From: Siphlonurus alternatus
Taxonomy: Eukaryota; Arthropoda; Insecta; Ephemeroptera; Siphlonuridae
Direction of reading: 5' to 3'
Assembly: GCA_949825025.1 (NCBI GenBank)
Contig: OX463779.1
Location: 47,303,784 to 47,367,783, forward strand
Length of the DNA: 64,000 nt
Under the pieces are notes generated by a model. It saw only the letters and a list, made by a program, of their open reading frames with translations. It did not search any database and was not told where the DNA came from. Positions 11,737 through 22,870 of this stretch are shown piece by piece (the first letter of the stretch is position 1; each line of letters opens with the position of its first letter). The position numbers were made by a program, and so were the translations under genes.

Positions 11737-12637
11737 TCATTTGAAATTATTACTTTTAGTTACATGGATATTTAAATTTTTAAGCGTCTCCATTCTTCAA
11801 GTGTGCCGAATTTAATTCTCATGTTATTTCCACAAAGTCGGAGACATAACAAACGTTGTTCGTTGTGGACTCACGATTGCTCTCCGGTCTGCGTCTCAAC
11901 TCCTACCTGACGACATTGACTGGGGAGCGAGCGACATTGATCCGTGGGGCATCCCTGGGACAATCTGACCCTTGACCTTGATCGCAAGGCAAAGTCACTG
12001 AAGGTCAACTCTCACATTTTAATTTAGTCATAAATTATAATAGACAAACTGCTTGAGATTGCAGAATTGAAGAGTTGGTACCAAATAATGCTACTTTGAT
12101 TTTTTTTCATATTTTTTAATAGAGCTCGTAAACTATTTTTTAAAAAAATATTTAAAGTACAGAGAGAAAGGCATTTCTTTAATAAAAGGATACGAAATAA
12201 AAGGGGCGTGTATGGATTTAAACCTATATAAACTTTGAATAACATTTTAGCAATACTTCCTGGTTTCTGAGGAATCTGCACACATTCGGAGTTTTATAAT
12301 TTGGCGCCCTTTATTCATTCCTGCAAAAAAACAAAATTTCAGGTTGTCCATTATATTGTTGCAGCAGGCTAAATTTTTACTTCATTTTGTTTTTTAATTC
12401 TTTAACTTTAATATACATAATAAATTTTATATATTATGATATAATTGATATATATCGAGAGCCCAGCATGCACACAAACGCGAATAAAAGCAGGCAAAGG
12501 TTATTTTCTCATTTTTCTTTAGTGAAAATGGTCTTTACCCTTGTTTGATTGGTTTTGTATTGGCGTCATAAAGTTAGTGCGCCCCCTAGTAGTAACTGCT
12601 GGAACTACGTGCGTCTGGCGAGGATTGCTGTATATGA
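11737..12637. other. Low-copy spacer with GC-richer patch
   Basis: Between about 11850 and 12010 the sequence is GC-richer and holds nuclear-receptor-type half sites (TGACCTTGA at 11973-11981, AAGGTCA at 12001-12007). The rest is AT-rich. No gene recognised. Confidence 0.45.
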
Positions 12638-13029
12638 TTAAGGGTAAGATAACACGAACAATCGATTGTTGGTAGTCCCATTTGATTAACATGTAAACCT
12701 TAGCAACCTCATAATAATTCTGATTTTTTTTGAGAGACAGTTCTTGGCACCAAAAAAATATGGAAAAAATTTCAAAACAATCGGTCGATCCAATTTTTTA
12801 AAATTAATTTCTTAGTTTAGGTCTCCATGGGAAAGCCCTATACTGAAAATTTAAAAAAATTATTTAAAAAAATTGGATCGACCGATTGTTTTGAAATTTT
12901 TTCCACATTTTTTTGGTGCTAAGAACTGTCTCTCAAAAAAAATTCAGAATTATTATGAGGTTGCTAAGGTTTACATGTTAATCAAATGGGACTATCAACA
13001 ATCGATTGTTCGTGTTACCTTACCCTTAA
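12638..13029. mobile_element. Foldback element G, variant interior, TTAA ends
   Basis: This is a long palindrome with arms of about 170-175 bases. It starts TTAAGGGTAAGATAACACG and ends CGTGTTACCTTACCCTTAA. The ends match those of the foldbacks at 20157, 25295 and 29622, but the interior (CAATCGATTGTT, GAGAGACAGTTCTTGGC) differs. TTAA at both borders is compatible with a piggyBac- or Sola3-type target site. No transposase. Confidence 0.88.
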
Positions 13030-13859
13030 CATTGTAAAATCATGTAAATGCTCTATCAGTAGCCACAGCATAATTTTATAGAAATGACAACACCATAATT
13101 AGTTGTCAAACACTTTCGGACAAATATAAAAAAATATTTCAACTTCGTAAGTGATTTCTTTCCTATATATTTGATAATTTTTGTGATTCTCCCCATGCTA
13201 TAGGTATTGCCGTATATATCCTCGATGCAAAGAGCAAAATTTGCAGACGTCAGCGCCATCTCTTGGTCCTTTATGCCCTCTATAATATTATATTATTACT
13301 ATAATATATACATTGAAAGTTATATTGAAATAAAGAGCCTGATGCTGTCAAGAGTTTCTGCTTTTTCATTTCCTCTTTCAAACTTTGATTAATTTTGTTT
13401 CATCGACTGCTATTTTAGTATATACGTTCTTTGCATAAAAATATATCGGAATGAATATTTTCAATGCAAAAAGTTTTGTATTTATATATATATATAATTC
13501 CTTTTAAGTCTTTCTAGGAATCAACCTTAACTTTATATATTAAATTATTAACAATGATGTGTTACTGTTTCTATTGTTGTATATACTTGTATTGTTTAAA
13601 GTTCTACACGAGCACACATTATATAGTTAGTACCAATTATTGTGTCACATGCTTGTTGTCGTACCAGAACAACTTTCTACAGAGTTTGTATCACTGAATT
13701 AAAACGGAATTAACGACATCACAAAGACAAATATTTACTAACAAGGAAAACAATTGCATTGTACACTTTGTAGCTGGATTTACCATAAAACATATACCTC
13801 CAGTACAAAAATCACACTTAAATATTATATACTGAATGGCTTTTCAGTACTTTTATTTT
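13030..13859. other. AT-rich spacer, no gene recognised
   Basis: No repeat copy or coding signal was recognised. Confidence 0.6.
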
Positions 13860-13868
13860 CACTTTATA

Positions 13869-14035
13869 TCAGGCACGGATCCATAACCAAATTTTGGGAG
13901 GGGCTGTTTCCATAAGGTCAATGTTAAAAAAAACAAATTGAAGTGGGGGAAATGCCTATATTGCCCATGTTAAATCCAAAATTTCGGAGGGAATTGCAGC
14001 CCCCCAGCCACTTCCCTGGATAGGATTCGCGCCTG
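13869..14035 (-). mobile_element. hAT-like MITE (family Q), copy 2, 9-bp direct repeat
   Basis: This is the reverse-oriented relative of 741-884 (shared GGGGGAAATGCCTATATTGC). The ends are TCAGGCACGGATCC and GGATTCGCGCCTG. CACTTTATA occurs at 13860-13868 and 14036-14044, giving an 8-9 bp target duplication. Confidence 0.85.
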
Positions 14036-14044
14036 CACTTTATA

Positions 14045-14814
14045 GGATTCAGTTTACATTAAATTGCTTAATTGAATCTTATTTTCAGTACTTTTCGTAC
14101 TTTTCAGTACAAATTTTGTACTGAATGAGTAAAATGTATGTACACAAATTGTACTTAAATTAAGTATCTAAAATTTTAGTGTGATGTTCAGATACTTCAA
14201 ATCATGGGAGTCATTTTCATTAAAAACGTATTTGTAATTGTTTGTTTTTATGCATTGTTTATAAATAAAATTGATTTTTTATTAAATATGTTAAGTTGTT
14301 GTTCGAATTATTTAACTTGAGTTTCAGTAAAAAATGTTTGTAGAGAAGACGGCATAACTGTTTAAAATGAAGCCATTGATATACTGAACGAGCTTGTAAA
14401 ACTGACAATACAAATACTTACCTTTTGACGCAGGGTATTATTTTCTATTCACATAAAATATAAAACATACTATTGATATATTTACAATATAAAAATAAAA
14501 TTTTATATTTACGTGACTTAAATACATATAAACTTTTGAAAAATGGTTGCAGTAAAAATATACTATACTGCAGTGCTACATTTATTATTTGTAATGTTGA
14601 ATAATATAATAAAAAAAAATAGCTAAAGCAACGAGTGGTTGCAGTACGTGCTTAATGATAACGAATTACTGCAATTACTTTGCGTGTGGTGAACATTGGA
14701 GAACCTCAGTCGATAAATCGCAATAAACTTTTCTCTCACCGGCAAATTGGAGTGTTTTAGAGACTGCATAACGACTAGATACAATGAAAGTTCATTCGGT
14801 CTTTGGTACCACAG
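14045..14814. other. AT-rich spacer, no gene recognised
   Basis: Contains repeated GTACTTTT/AGTACAAA motifs around 14085-14150 but no recognisable gene or repeat family. Confidence 0.55.
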
Positions 14815-14928
14815 TTAACTTGGTTTTCGTCGTGTTTATAACGTCTTTACTCGTTAGTGTGTGTTTTTTTGTAACGAAGAATTTCATTGGCCGAGTCGAG
14901 CCGAAGGACACCCGAGCGTTTCCAAACC
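14815..14928 (+). repeat. Repeat H, copy 1 (right end lost)
   Basis: This matches 34382-34504 in TTCGTCGTGTTTATAACGTC and CCGAAGGACACCCGAGCG. The left terminus is TTAACTTGGTTTTCGTCG. The mirrored right terminus present in copy 2 is missing here because repeat I follows directly. Confidence 0.75.
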
Positions 14929-14930
14929 AA

Positions 14931-15270
14931 TTAAGGATTGATCTCAGTTGATTGAGATCTCAGAATTGGCTCCTTAAATTTCAAAAAGATTTGCAGAGAA
15001 CTTAGAACTCACCATCAATAGGTCTGGCATGTAAATTTTGAAGTGGATCGGTCTTATCAGTTTTGAGAAAACTGAGGTAGAACTTTAACATTGGCCTTAT
15101 GCCATGGACGGAAGCCGGAAATGGAGCTATTGTGAGGAAACCGCCCTCTTGAATCTGCTCAAACCATAAGCGATTAACTTTTAGATCATTCTCGAAATTT
15201 TAAAATTTATTTCATTCGATTCCGTCTGACAGAAATTTCCTTTGACTTGCGTAGTAACTGAGGTCAATCG
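14931..15270 (+). repeat. Repeat I, copy 1
   Basis: About 340 bases match 32707-33036 in reverse orientation (for example TTGATTGAGATCTC, GAAGTGGATC, CATAAGCGAT, GTAGTAACTGAGGTCAATCG). No protein is recognisable; the class is unknown. Confidence 0.75.
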
Positions 15271-15507
15271 TTTTAAGTTAAATATTAACCTTGGAAATAT
15301 AATCAAAAATTTGCGTTTGTTATAAGTAGTAAACATTTTTGATAGATTGAAAAATGCAAACCTCCTCATGGTAGCACGAACTTTACTTTTACTTGACTGC
15401 TGTAGCTCCAAAAGATGCAGATTTGCATTTTATGAGAGGTTAGATAAACATACATCCAGTCATTGGTGTTCACCACACTTCCATGCAATGCGTGACATCG
15501 TTCAAAC

Positions 15508-15714
15508 CAAGGATCTGGTACTATGAATAGGCTAGGTCTATACCAATAGCATTATAGCTGCTGAGGCCGTCGAGCGCAATATTTTGTATCGTTTTGGCTT
15601 TACAGGCAATGGTAAGATGGCGGGTATCCCATTGTTCTACCACCCACTTCCTCCTCACGACCTTGCCTCACTGACGGCAGTGCCCCCACCTATCCATAGT
15701 ATTCAACATCCTTG
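15508..15714 (+). mobile_element. hAT-like MITE (family F), copy 2, perfect 8-bp duplication
   Basis: The ends are CAAGGATCTGGTACTATG and CATAGTATTCAACATCCTTG. GTTCAAAC lies at 15500-15507 and 15715-15722. Internal sequence matches 11498-11728 reversed. Confidence 0.9.
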
Positions 15715-15894
15715 GTTCAAACAAGTGGAGTTCGTGTTGTCCCTGTACATAAGCTTAAAAATGTAAGTACAGAAACATAATATTTATATTTATTTTATCA
15801 AACCCTAATTGGGTACTAAACTTTTACTCCACTAACAGTAAGTTTGAAATCCCAAACCTTCCGAAACCCTAACTTGATCGTTTCATGTAGCATG

Positions 15895-16055
15895 TGCTCT
15901 TCCGGAACGAGGTCGGCCAGCGGCCACGGTCTGCAACTGAGGGAAACGTGGAAACCTCAGTCAGGAGATGGACGCCACAGCTTTTTTCAATTGACCGCGG
16001 AAGTGTAATGACCCAAAACCAAGAGAACCACATAACCACATGGTGAAAAAGTGAT
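15895..16055 (-). mobile_element. 5S-SINE fragment
   Basis: The reverse complement resembles the middle of the 6729-7035 variant (GAAACCTCAGTC, GACGCCACAGCTTTT, TTGACCGCGGAAGTG). The head is missing and it meets a plus-strand SINE piece directly downstream. Confidence 0.6.
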
Positions 16056-16385
16056 GAACTTTTGTGTAGTTCCCCAGACTTTGGATATCATCATATGGTC
16101 AGCGCTGTCACTTTGACATGTGCATTCCTTTCTTATCTGCCATGTCAAAGTGACAGCGCTGACCATATGATGGTTCTACTATAATATCACTTTAGTCTAT
16201 TGATAAAAAGTAGAGGTGTCCGTCTTGACTGAAGTTTTCCACGGTTTCCTCAGTCTCACCTTAGCGAATACTGAGACGCGTAATAGACCGTAACCAACAT
16301 CCTTTCCCTCCTTTATTCTTAACTCATTACTCCGCTTCGAGCTGTAAGCTCGTAGGCTCATAGAGGTATAACCTTGTAAAAAAAA
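16056..16385 (+). mobile_element. 5S-SINE 3' part, interrupted by a hairpin element
   Basis: Matches the 3' half of the 45064-45402 SINE: GTTCCCCAGACTTTGGA, then after the nested hairpin GATAAAAAGTAGAGGTGTCC, GCTGTAAGCTC and the terminal CCTTGTAAAAAAA tail. Minus-strand open frames over 16327-16564 are shadows. Confidence 0.75.
16089..16172. mobile_element. 84-bp perfect inverted repeat inside a SINE
   Basis: Two 32-bp arms (16089-16120 and 16141-16172) are exact reverse complements around a 20-base loop. They interrupt a SINE at a place where other copies are continuous, so this is a recent minute insertion or hairpin MITE. Confidence 0.85.
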
Positions 16386-16389
16386 TATA

Positions 16390-17170
16390 TAGAGATGAAG
16401 ATGCCACTCTGGTGAAAGTGCAACCTCCTTGGAGTGTTAGTCGACACGAGGAGGAAAGAGCGTCGGGACGTGAGTCTTCCGTCATGGTCCTCCAGATATT
16501 CCGAGCACGTCCCGAGTAACCATGGCAACCGTAACAATGACGTATAAACAATGCTAGCAGTCATAACAATGGAGAAATTGAGACCGACTGAATTTCAATC
16601 ATGAATGTCTTATTTGGAACAACAGTAAATAATATCATAATAAAAAAATGATGAAATAGTTATTTAAATATTCTGTTTGGCTTTCTTTCTATTTGTATAT
16701 ATTACAAAATAAAATATCAAGTTTTCTACAAACTGATATATTAAAAAGTATTTTAATCATTGAGAAATGTTGATGCAAGCTCATATTTGAGTCCTTATCC
16801 TTATATTTATATATAGATCTGATTGCGCTGACGTCATGCCCCTGTAAGTTAGGCTGTCATATGGAGAACCAGAATACACAGACTAGTATATAAACAAATT
16901 ATGTATTGATTTTTTTTTTCACTTTAAAAACAAAACAAATCAGGCTTAAAAATACTAAAAATACGCCAATAAAAGATAGATATTAGTATAAAAAAAATCC
17001 CATCATTATAGAACAATCAAAACTTTTTTTTCTATTTATTTTTGTCATTTCTCCTATCTAATACCATAGTAGTTGGACCTCCACTTTCTCTTTTCTACCC
17101 TCCTGACCGTCCGGATACCTGCTATGCTATTTTCCCTCGTAAACAAAAACAGCAGACAACTCTATATCAG
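16390..17170. other. AT-rich spacer, no gene recognised
   Basis: A TGACGTCA lies near 16830. Nothing else was recognised. Confidence 0.55.
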
Positions 17171-17172
17171 TC

Positions 17173-17303
17173 TGTACACTCGTCGCTTTTGAAAATTTCC
17201 CACTTGCATGAGCCTTGTTAATCACCAAGATATGTGTTATTCTTATGGGGAATGGTGATTAACAAAGCTTCAAAGGGAAATTTTCCGAGGCGATGACTGT
17301 ATA
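17173..17303. repeat. 131-bp inverted repeat
   Basis: The left arm (GAAAATTTCCC, CCTTGTTAATCACCA) is mirrored by TGGTGATTAACAAAGC and GGGAAATTTTCC. Arms are about 50 bases with several mismatches. Probably a MITE relic; no other copy was seen. Confidence 0.6.
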
Positions 17304-17304
17304 T

Positions 17305-18388
17305 CATACAAATATGATCACATTTATGTATATTATAATATACATGATGCATTAAAATTTACCTATTTATATTTAAGATTACAGTATTATGAAGCAAAAA
17401 TTATTGTTTATATTACTATATACTATATATACATTTTTAAATTGAGAATATTTTTATTCGAAAACATTTTTATATTGATTAAAAAAAGATATATTTATAT
17501 TCATTGATTCATGTTACAAAGCTTCTTCTATAAATTCGAAAATAGTCTGACTTTCTGTTGCTTCGAGAGAGCAGCCAATCAGTTTGTTTTTTGAAAAAGA
17601 CACACAAACAGGCTGTGATTTGTTATCAGATGTAGCAGACAGAATAATTTAATCAAATTGAGTGTTTTGGAACTCCAAGTTGCGTCAGGTAAGATCACAC
17701 ATTGTTTGTTTCGGTAAACATTGTTATTTATTGTTGGAGTTATCATGTAAACAAATAATGTGTCAATAAAATTTTCTGTCTCTATAATTATGATTAAAAT
17801 ATAATGTAGGATTTTACGGATATTTTTAGAAACAAGAAAACAAACAAAAACAAATTGTGGTAGATATATAGACTATATTTTTTGATTGACAGGTATTATA
17901 AAAATGAAATAAACATATAATAATTAATTTTTTTTTACATATCCATTCCTTAATTCTGCCCACGCTGCAGTTGTGAAAATGTATAATATTAAATATAATA
18001 TATAATATTATTTAAAAATAAATAATTAATTTCACTAAAAGGAAATTCAGATTTAACAAATTCAATGCACTTTTCCTTAAATAATTTTTTGTCATGCATG
18101 ACTGTTTTTTTACACTTTCGGGTAGGAAGTTGTACACCGTGGTCTCACAACTGAAAATTGAATATTTTGTACTATATATATACTTTTCTTTTTTACATAT
18201 TTGATAAAATAATTTTCAGATTGCTTAGTAAAATGTGAATGTACATCACTGTATTCACAATACTTTATTTGAAATGTGGAGGATATTTGTCATGTAAAGT
18301 ATCAAAAAAGAATAGTTATGGATATAAAACTTTTAGACCGAATTTTTGGTTTACAGTATATAAGCCATGCAAGCATAATATAAAAGTT
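17305..18388. other. AT-rich spacer, no gene recognised
   Basis: Long A/T-rich tracts with no repeat family, RNA gene or exon recognised. Confidence 0.55.
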
Positions 18389-18735
18389 ATTGAATTTTAT
18401 TTCACTTTTCGGACTTTTACCTTTGCCGGTGTTCGATGTAATCCTGTATATAGTATGTTGCGATGGTCACTTAGTGTTCGAGCACGTCACTAGCACTTGC
18501 ATGTACTACACATGTCATATCACTACGTTTCGAGAGTCAACTGCTCTCTTCCTCAGATCAGTCTCAGATCACCTGAGGAAGAGAGCGGTTGACTCTCGAA
18601 ACGTAGTGATATGTGTAGTACATGCAAGTGTTAGTGACGTGCACGAACACTAAGTGTCCATCGCAACATATTATATACAGGATTACATCGAACACCGGCA
18701 AAGGTTAAAGTCCAAAAATTGATATAAAATTCAAT
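18389..18735. mobile_element. Palindromic element A, complete copy
   Basis: Arms of about 165-170 bases (18389-18556 and 18573-18735) flank a 16-base centre. Outer ends are ATTGAATTTTAT and ATAAAATTCAAT. Each arm carries, next to the centre, a CTGAGGA...GAAAC arrangement with a GAGAG/CTCTC stem between (plus strand 18573-18602; minus strand 18556-18527), like the catalytic core of hammerhead-type motifs. Open frames inside are repeat shadows. The right arm is repeated at 1-122. Confidence 0.85.
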
Positions 18736-19382
18736 ATGAATATCCTTTGCACGAAAAAGTTATTTACTAATAAAAGTTATTATTATAGAATTGAGAATTA
18801 TTAATATAACATTATTATCTCATATTTTTTTGTCTCCTATCGAACTATAAAATCATGAATTTGCATAAAAAAATTGAGAATACATTCTTTAAGAAATTAT
18901 ATTACGCAATAGCAGCTTTAAGACAGTAAATCACTTTTAGTCCAGTGTATGACGTGTGTATAATTTTATGCATAAGTTATAGTCAATTTTAAAGTTTTAA
19001 TGGAAGCCCTTGGGCGAAGAAACTTTAAGTGTTACGTCTTGAGTGTGTGTCCTCTCCTTGACCTACCCCATGCATGCCAAGGGGTGGCTAAGAATAGTCG
19101 CGTGCCAGCTGGCATGCAGCAGGGTGTGTTCCCCCCTTCCCCACAAGGACGTGTGATTCAGGCTGCTCTAACCACATGCAGTATGCACAACGTTAATTTT
19201 TGTGTATTAAATACTATTTATAGCCATCAAGCGAAACATGAAAAATATTAAATGTATATACAAAATTATTTTGCAAGGGTTGGTAAATGAAAAGCTTACA
19301 TCGGGGTGCTGAGAGGTGGTTATTATTTTCAAATACTTTTTACATTTTTATAGTCCTTAGACTAGATGTTATATCCTTGAGT
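18736..19382. other. Spacer with a GC-richer patch at about 19005-19185
   Basis: The patch holds CATGCATGCC and CCAGCTGGCATGCAG and is not repeated in the window. A short open frame spans it without family resemblance. The rest is AT-rich. Confidence 0.45.
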
Positions 19383-19537
19383 ATCATATAATTAAAAGTA
19401 AAAGTTTAGAAGTCAATGGTTGGTTCCCGTAGCTCAGGGGAGGAGCAGCTAACCGGAAATTAGAAGGTCCCAGGTTCAATCCCTGGCAGAGACGACTATT
19501 TTTTTTCCGAACACTTTTACTTGGATTTATATGATAT
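19383..19537. repeat. Inverted repeat framing a tRNA-like sequence
   Basis: The left flank (ATCATATAATTAAAAGTAAA) is mirrored on the right by TTTTACTTGGATTTATATGA. Arms are about 28 bases, imperfect, and bracket the tRNA-like segment and a T-run. This suggests a small mobile unit rather than a free-standing tRNA gene. Confidence 0.5.
19423..19493 (+). tRNA. Degenerate tRNA-like sequence (pseudo-tRNA or SINE head)
   Basis: A-box-like TAGCTCAGGGGAGG and B-box GGTTCAATCCC are correctly spaced. The D stem (GCTC/GAGC) and the T stem (CCAGG/CCTGG) pair fully. The anticodon loop reads CCGGAAA, so position 33 is C instead of the near-invariant U, and only about five of seven acceptor pairs form. A nominal GGA (Ser) anticodon conflicts with the short variable loop. 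It is most likely a pseudogene or a tRNA-derived repeat. Confidence 0.35.
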
Positions 19538-19539
19538 GA

Positions 19540-20156
19540 TCGATGATGGAAAAAGCACATTGGAATTAAGGTAGTTATTATGTTAGACGAACTATAGCCA
19601 CCAAGATAATAAACTCAAGGTAAAGATGATTGTTTTTTTTTGTACATTTGAAGTTGCTTTCTATGCATATTTTAATTCAACATTGATTTTTTTTTAGCAA
19701 AGTTGACGTAAGTTTTATTTTGATGTAAATGTCAAGCGCTCTTCCCGGCTGTGAGATTCGAGTTAAAAACAAGATAGGAAGGAAGCGGAAATTACTCCGT
19801 CAGAAAATGTGTCTCTTAATGAGTCAATCAAATCATGTCACAGTTGGCCCCGGGCGAGTGCGTGACGTTTGCGAGCAGTGAGTCTAATCCCACAATGTAT
19901 ATCCCTGCTGCACCCTTGTAACAGTTTGGGACACGCGAGGAATTTCATGCACTTAAGTAAGTAATTAAAAGCACTTATATAAAGAATAGTTACTTTAATA
20001 TTAAGGCTAAAATTTTTCATTTAAATACAAAACTCTTTCGAGGAAAGAAAAAAAAAAAACTGAAATGTCATTCAACCCTATATAGCAACATTAATAAACC
20101 TATATATTATATAGCATTACCAAGGAGAGGGGGGGGGGAGGGGGATAAAAAATCTT
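19540..20156. other. Spacer with a GC-richer patch at about 19740-19930
   Basis: The patch is low-copy within the window, with no convincing frame. A G-run at about 20128-20145 precedes the next foldback. Confidence 0.45.
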
Positions 20157-20529
20157 TTAAGGTAGAGATAATACGGATCTGCTGGCCCAATGCTAAAAAA
20201 ATCCCATTCATAAAAATTTTGAAAAAAATTTAAAATGTTCTCCTCTACATCCCCTATCAGTAGGTAAAATATCAGGTGTACAAAAACGAGCTAGTTTTCG
20301 AGTTATGGATTTTTAAAGTTGACTAATTTAACATGGAAGTTCTATTTCTCCATGTTAAATTAGTCAACTTTAAAAATTAATAACTCGAAAACTAACTCGT
20401 TTTTGTATACCTGATATTTTGCCTCCTGATAGGGGATGTAGAGTAGAACATTTTAAATTTTTTTCATAATTTTTATGAATGGGATTTTTTTAGCATTGGG
20501 CCAGCTGATCCGTATTATCTCTACCTTAA
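20157..20529. mobile_element. Foldback element G, copy 2
   Basis: A palindrome with arms of about 180 bases. It starts TTAAGGTAGAGATAATACGG and ends CCGTATTATCTCTACCTTAA. Interior blocks (GTTCTCCTCTACATC, CTAATTTAACATGG) are shared with 25295-25649 and 29622-29950. Confidence 0.9.
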
Positions 20530-20720
20530 AGCGGGAGAAAGGAGAAAAAGACTAAAAATAATTAGTTATCATTAAAACGTTAATTAATCTTTAATGCTAC
20601 CAGGTATTGCAGGCAACTTATTTCTGCATGCATTTTTGTTTTTTTGTTTTAATTTATAGCATAGAGGTATAAAATGTGGGTTATTCCCCGGCCCTTATTC
20701 CGTGGTAATGCGTAGAACAA

Positions 20721-20938
20721 AAAATAATAATAATAATAATAATAATTTTATTTCGATCGTTGGCTTTACAGCATAGATCACGTCAGAGTTGTTACATAAA
20801 TCATACATAACAGGTACTTAAATCTAATTAAAATTACCTAAAATTAACATACATAGGTTTACACAAATAATTTTAAATAAATTTATACTATTAACATATA
20901 TATTATTATTCATTATTATCAGGTTCTTTAATCTTGAT

Positions 20939-20981
<43 letters not shown>

Positions 20982-21600
20982 TTAAAAATAGTTTAAGTTT
21001 TCAAAATCACTGTCACTCTTTTTAATATAATTGATTTATTATCTCCACATATGATTTCTTGATGCACTATTAAATAGATCACATAACACTTTGCACTATA
21101 GTTCACATTGCACTTTGATAGTCAGATATTAAAATATATTTACTGTCTTTATTTCGGAGCCATAGATAAAGATAACATTTTTTGTTTGTTTTGATCCGTA
21201 AGAGCAACGTTCCAGTTTGCAACATCCTCCTGCGTTATTTTTGAATTTTCATCATAAAAATATTTTATATTATAATATTCTTTTTTGATTAATATAGTTT
21301 TTAATTTATTTTTAAATACATTATCACTAATTTCATCCCTCAATGACTCGGGTAAAAAATCATAGATTTTATGAGTTTGGTAATATGGATTATTTTTGTA
21401 AAAAGCAGATTGATACTTTTTTATTACAACTTTGGATTTGTTTCTGGTATCATAAGGAGAGATGTCGGAAACTTGAGCGTATGACTCTGGGTGTAATCTT
21501 TTATACATTGCACAATTCAAGATGTATATACTGGGTAGAGTTAACACTTTCAAATCATAAAAAAAAAAATATCTTGGCCATGATATATAGGGAATAAAAA
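20721..21600 (-). mobile_element. 5'-truncated LINE (non-LTR retrotransposon)
   Basis: Read on the minus strand, a reverse-transcriptase C-terminus (21149 to about 21590) is followed by a ~400-base 3' UTR and an (ATT)n tail at 20721-20746, the usual 3' end of CR1/L2/Jockey-like LINEs. A 36-base T-run (20941-20976) lies inside the UTR. A stop in the same frame near 21608 marks the loss of homology, so the copy is dead on arrival. Confidence 0.75.
21149..21553 (-). pseudogene. LINE reverse transcriptase, C-terminal fragment
   Basis: The ~134-residue frame shows, in order, LTLPSIYI, a YDTRNKSK motif at about residue 35, and FLPESLRDE with an FKNKLKTILIKKEYY segment at about residues 66-95. This is the characteristic C-terminal tail after the RT thumb in CR1/Jockey-type LINE ORF2 proteins. 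Endonuclease, palm and fingers domains are absent, so it cannot act. Codons upstream of 21553 continue the match briefly (residues preceding LKVLTLPS), so no true start codon exists. The exact clade would need alignment. Confidence 0.75.
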
Positions 21601-21945
21601 TTAAGATTATTTAAACTTAACTATTATTTTAGAAGTATGAGAGAAAAAAAATCTATCTTAAATTTATTTGTGGTAATTTTAAATTGAGACTTTGCCAAAT
21701 AAATGAATATTTTATTGAAAAGAGTTGATCAAATCGACTTAAACGAATCAAGTTATTGGCGCACAATGAACACAATTGTGAATGGGATATCTTTTTTTAG
21801 TCACCAATTGAGCAGAGTTGTTTACGCAAATTGTGTATAATTTTTTTTCGTAATTTTTTTTGCTCAATAAATGTTTATATTATTATTATTGTTGTTTATA
21901 AATTCAGAATCTGATAGAACATATTTTCAAGTAAAAAAGTCTCTG

Positions 21946-22212
21946 CGAATTGAAATAAATTTCATCTTTTGCTCACTATTAAGCTCTTTCCTAGTCTAAT
22001 TCTCTCCTATTTTGCACCATTTTAGAAGAAAAAAAAGAGGAAAATAGACGAAATTACGTACTTTTTCCTCTTCTTGAGCATAAAATGTTAGAAATATTGT
22101 GTTCATGTGATCCTTGCACATTGAGCGAAGAGGAAATAAGAGGTGTTTTAGAGGTAAAAATATTAGGTTTAGACGTGTAAAGAATGAGTTGAAGACGAAA
22201 TTTTTCAACTAG
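21946..22212 (-). repeat. MITE-like repeat C, copy 3
   Basis: Full-length, from CGAATTGAAATAAAT to TTTTCAACTAG. GTCTCT occurs at 21939-21944 and 22212-22217, a possible 6-bp target duplication. Confidence 0.85.
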
Positions 22213-22214
22213 TC

Positions 22215-22840
22215 TCTATATTATTTATAAAAATCACAACAGATTTTATTTAAAAAAAGAGACAACTAAATTTTCATGAAACTACGAAAGCACTTTGATT
22301 AAAGTTTTACCTCGCGGTGTTCAATCAACAAATATCGACATTAATATGAAGGGTATAGGTTAAACAAAGTGCTCTTTGCCGCCTCATCTTTCCCTTGTTG
22401 TTTCATAATCTCCGTAAAAAACCTCATCAGCCATGCACGGTCGAAGGTTGACACTACGATTGATCGATCACCGCTTGATCCACTACATAGATTTTTAAAT
22501 ATCAAGTACGTACTTTATGTTTACGTCAATACAAAATATGAAGTACTTTACACGCTGGAAAATTTTAAAAAACAAGCTCCCAAGTGAAAACACTCTATCA
22601 AAAAAAATATAAATTATTATTACGTATACGTGCAAAAGTTGATGTAAAAATAAAGTCAATGATTTTTCATTTAGTTGATGATGATGATTATATCGAACGA
22701 GTGGGTTTTTCAATAATATCAGGAGCAGCAGCAACCACTTTGATCGAGATTAAAATCTGCTTTTCTTTTCTTTAATATTGTATGCGCAGTTCTATATTAT
22801 ATTGGATGTGAGAGGTATAGAGGGAAAATTATTTACCAAA
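22215..22840. other. Spacer, no gene recognised
   Basis: AT-rich apart from a moderately GC-balanced stretch at 22360-22500. No exon or repeat family was recognised. Confidence 0.5.
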
Positions 22841-22870
22841 AGAGGGAGAGAGAGAGAGAGGGAGAGAGAG

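Noticed and set aside
18239..18653. Open frames of 84-87 codons
   Set aside because: They run into the arms of palindromic element A and have no family resemblance.
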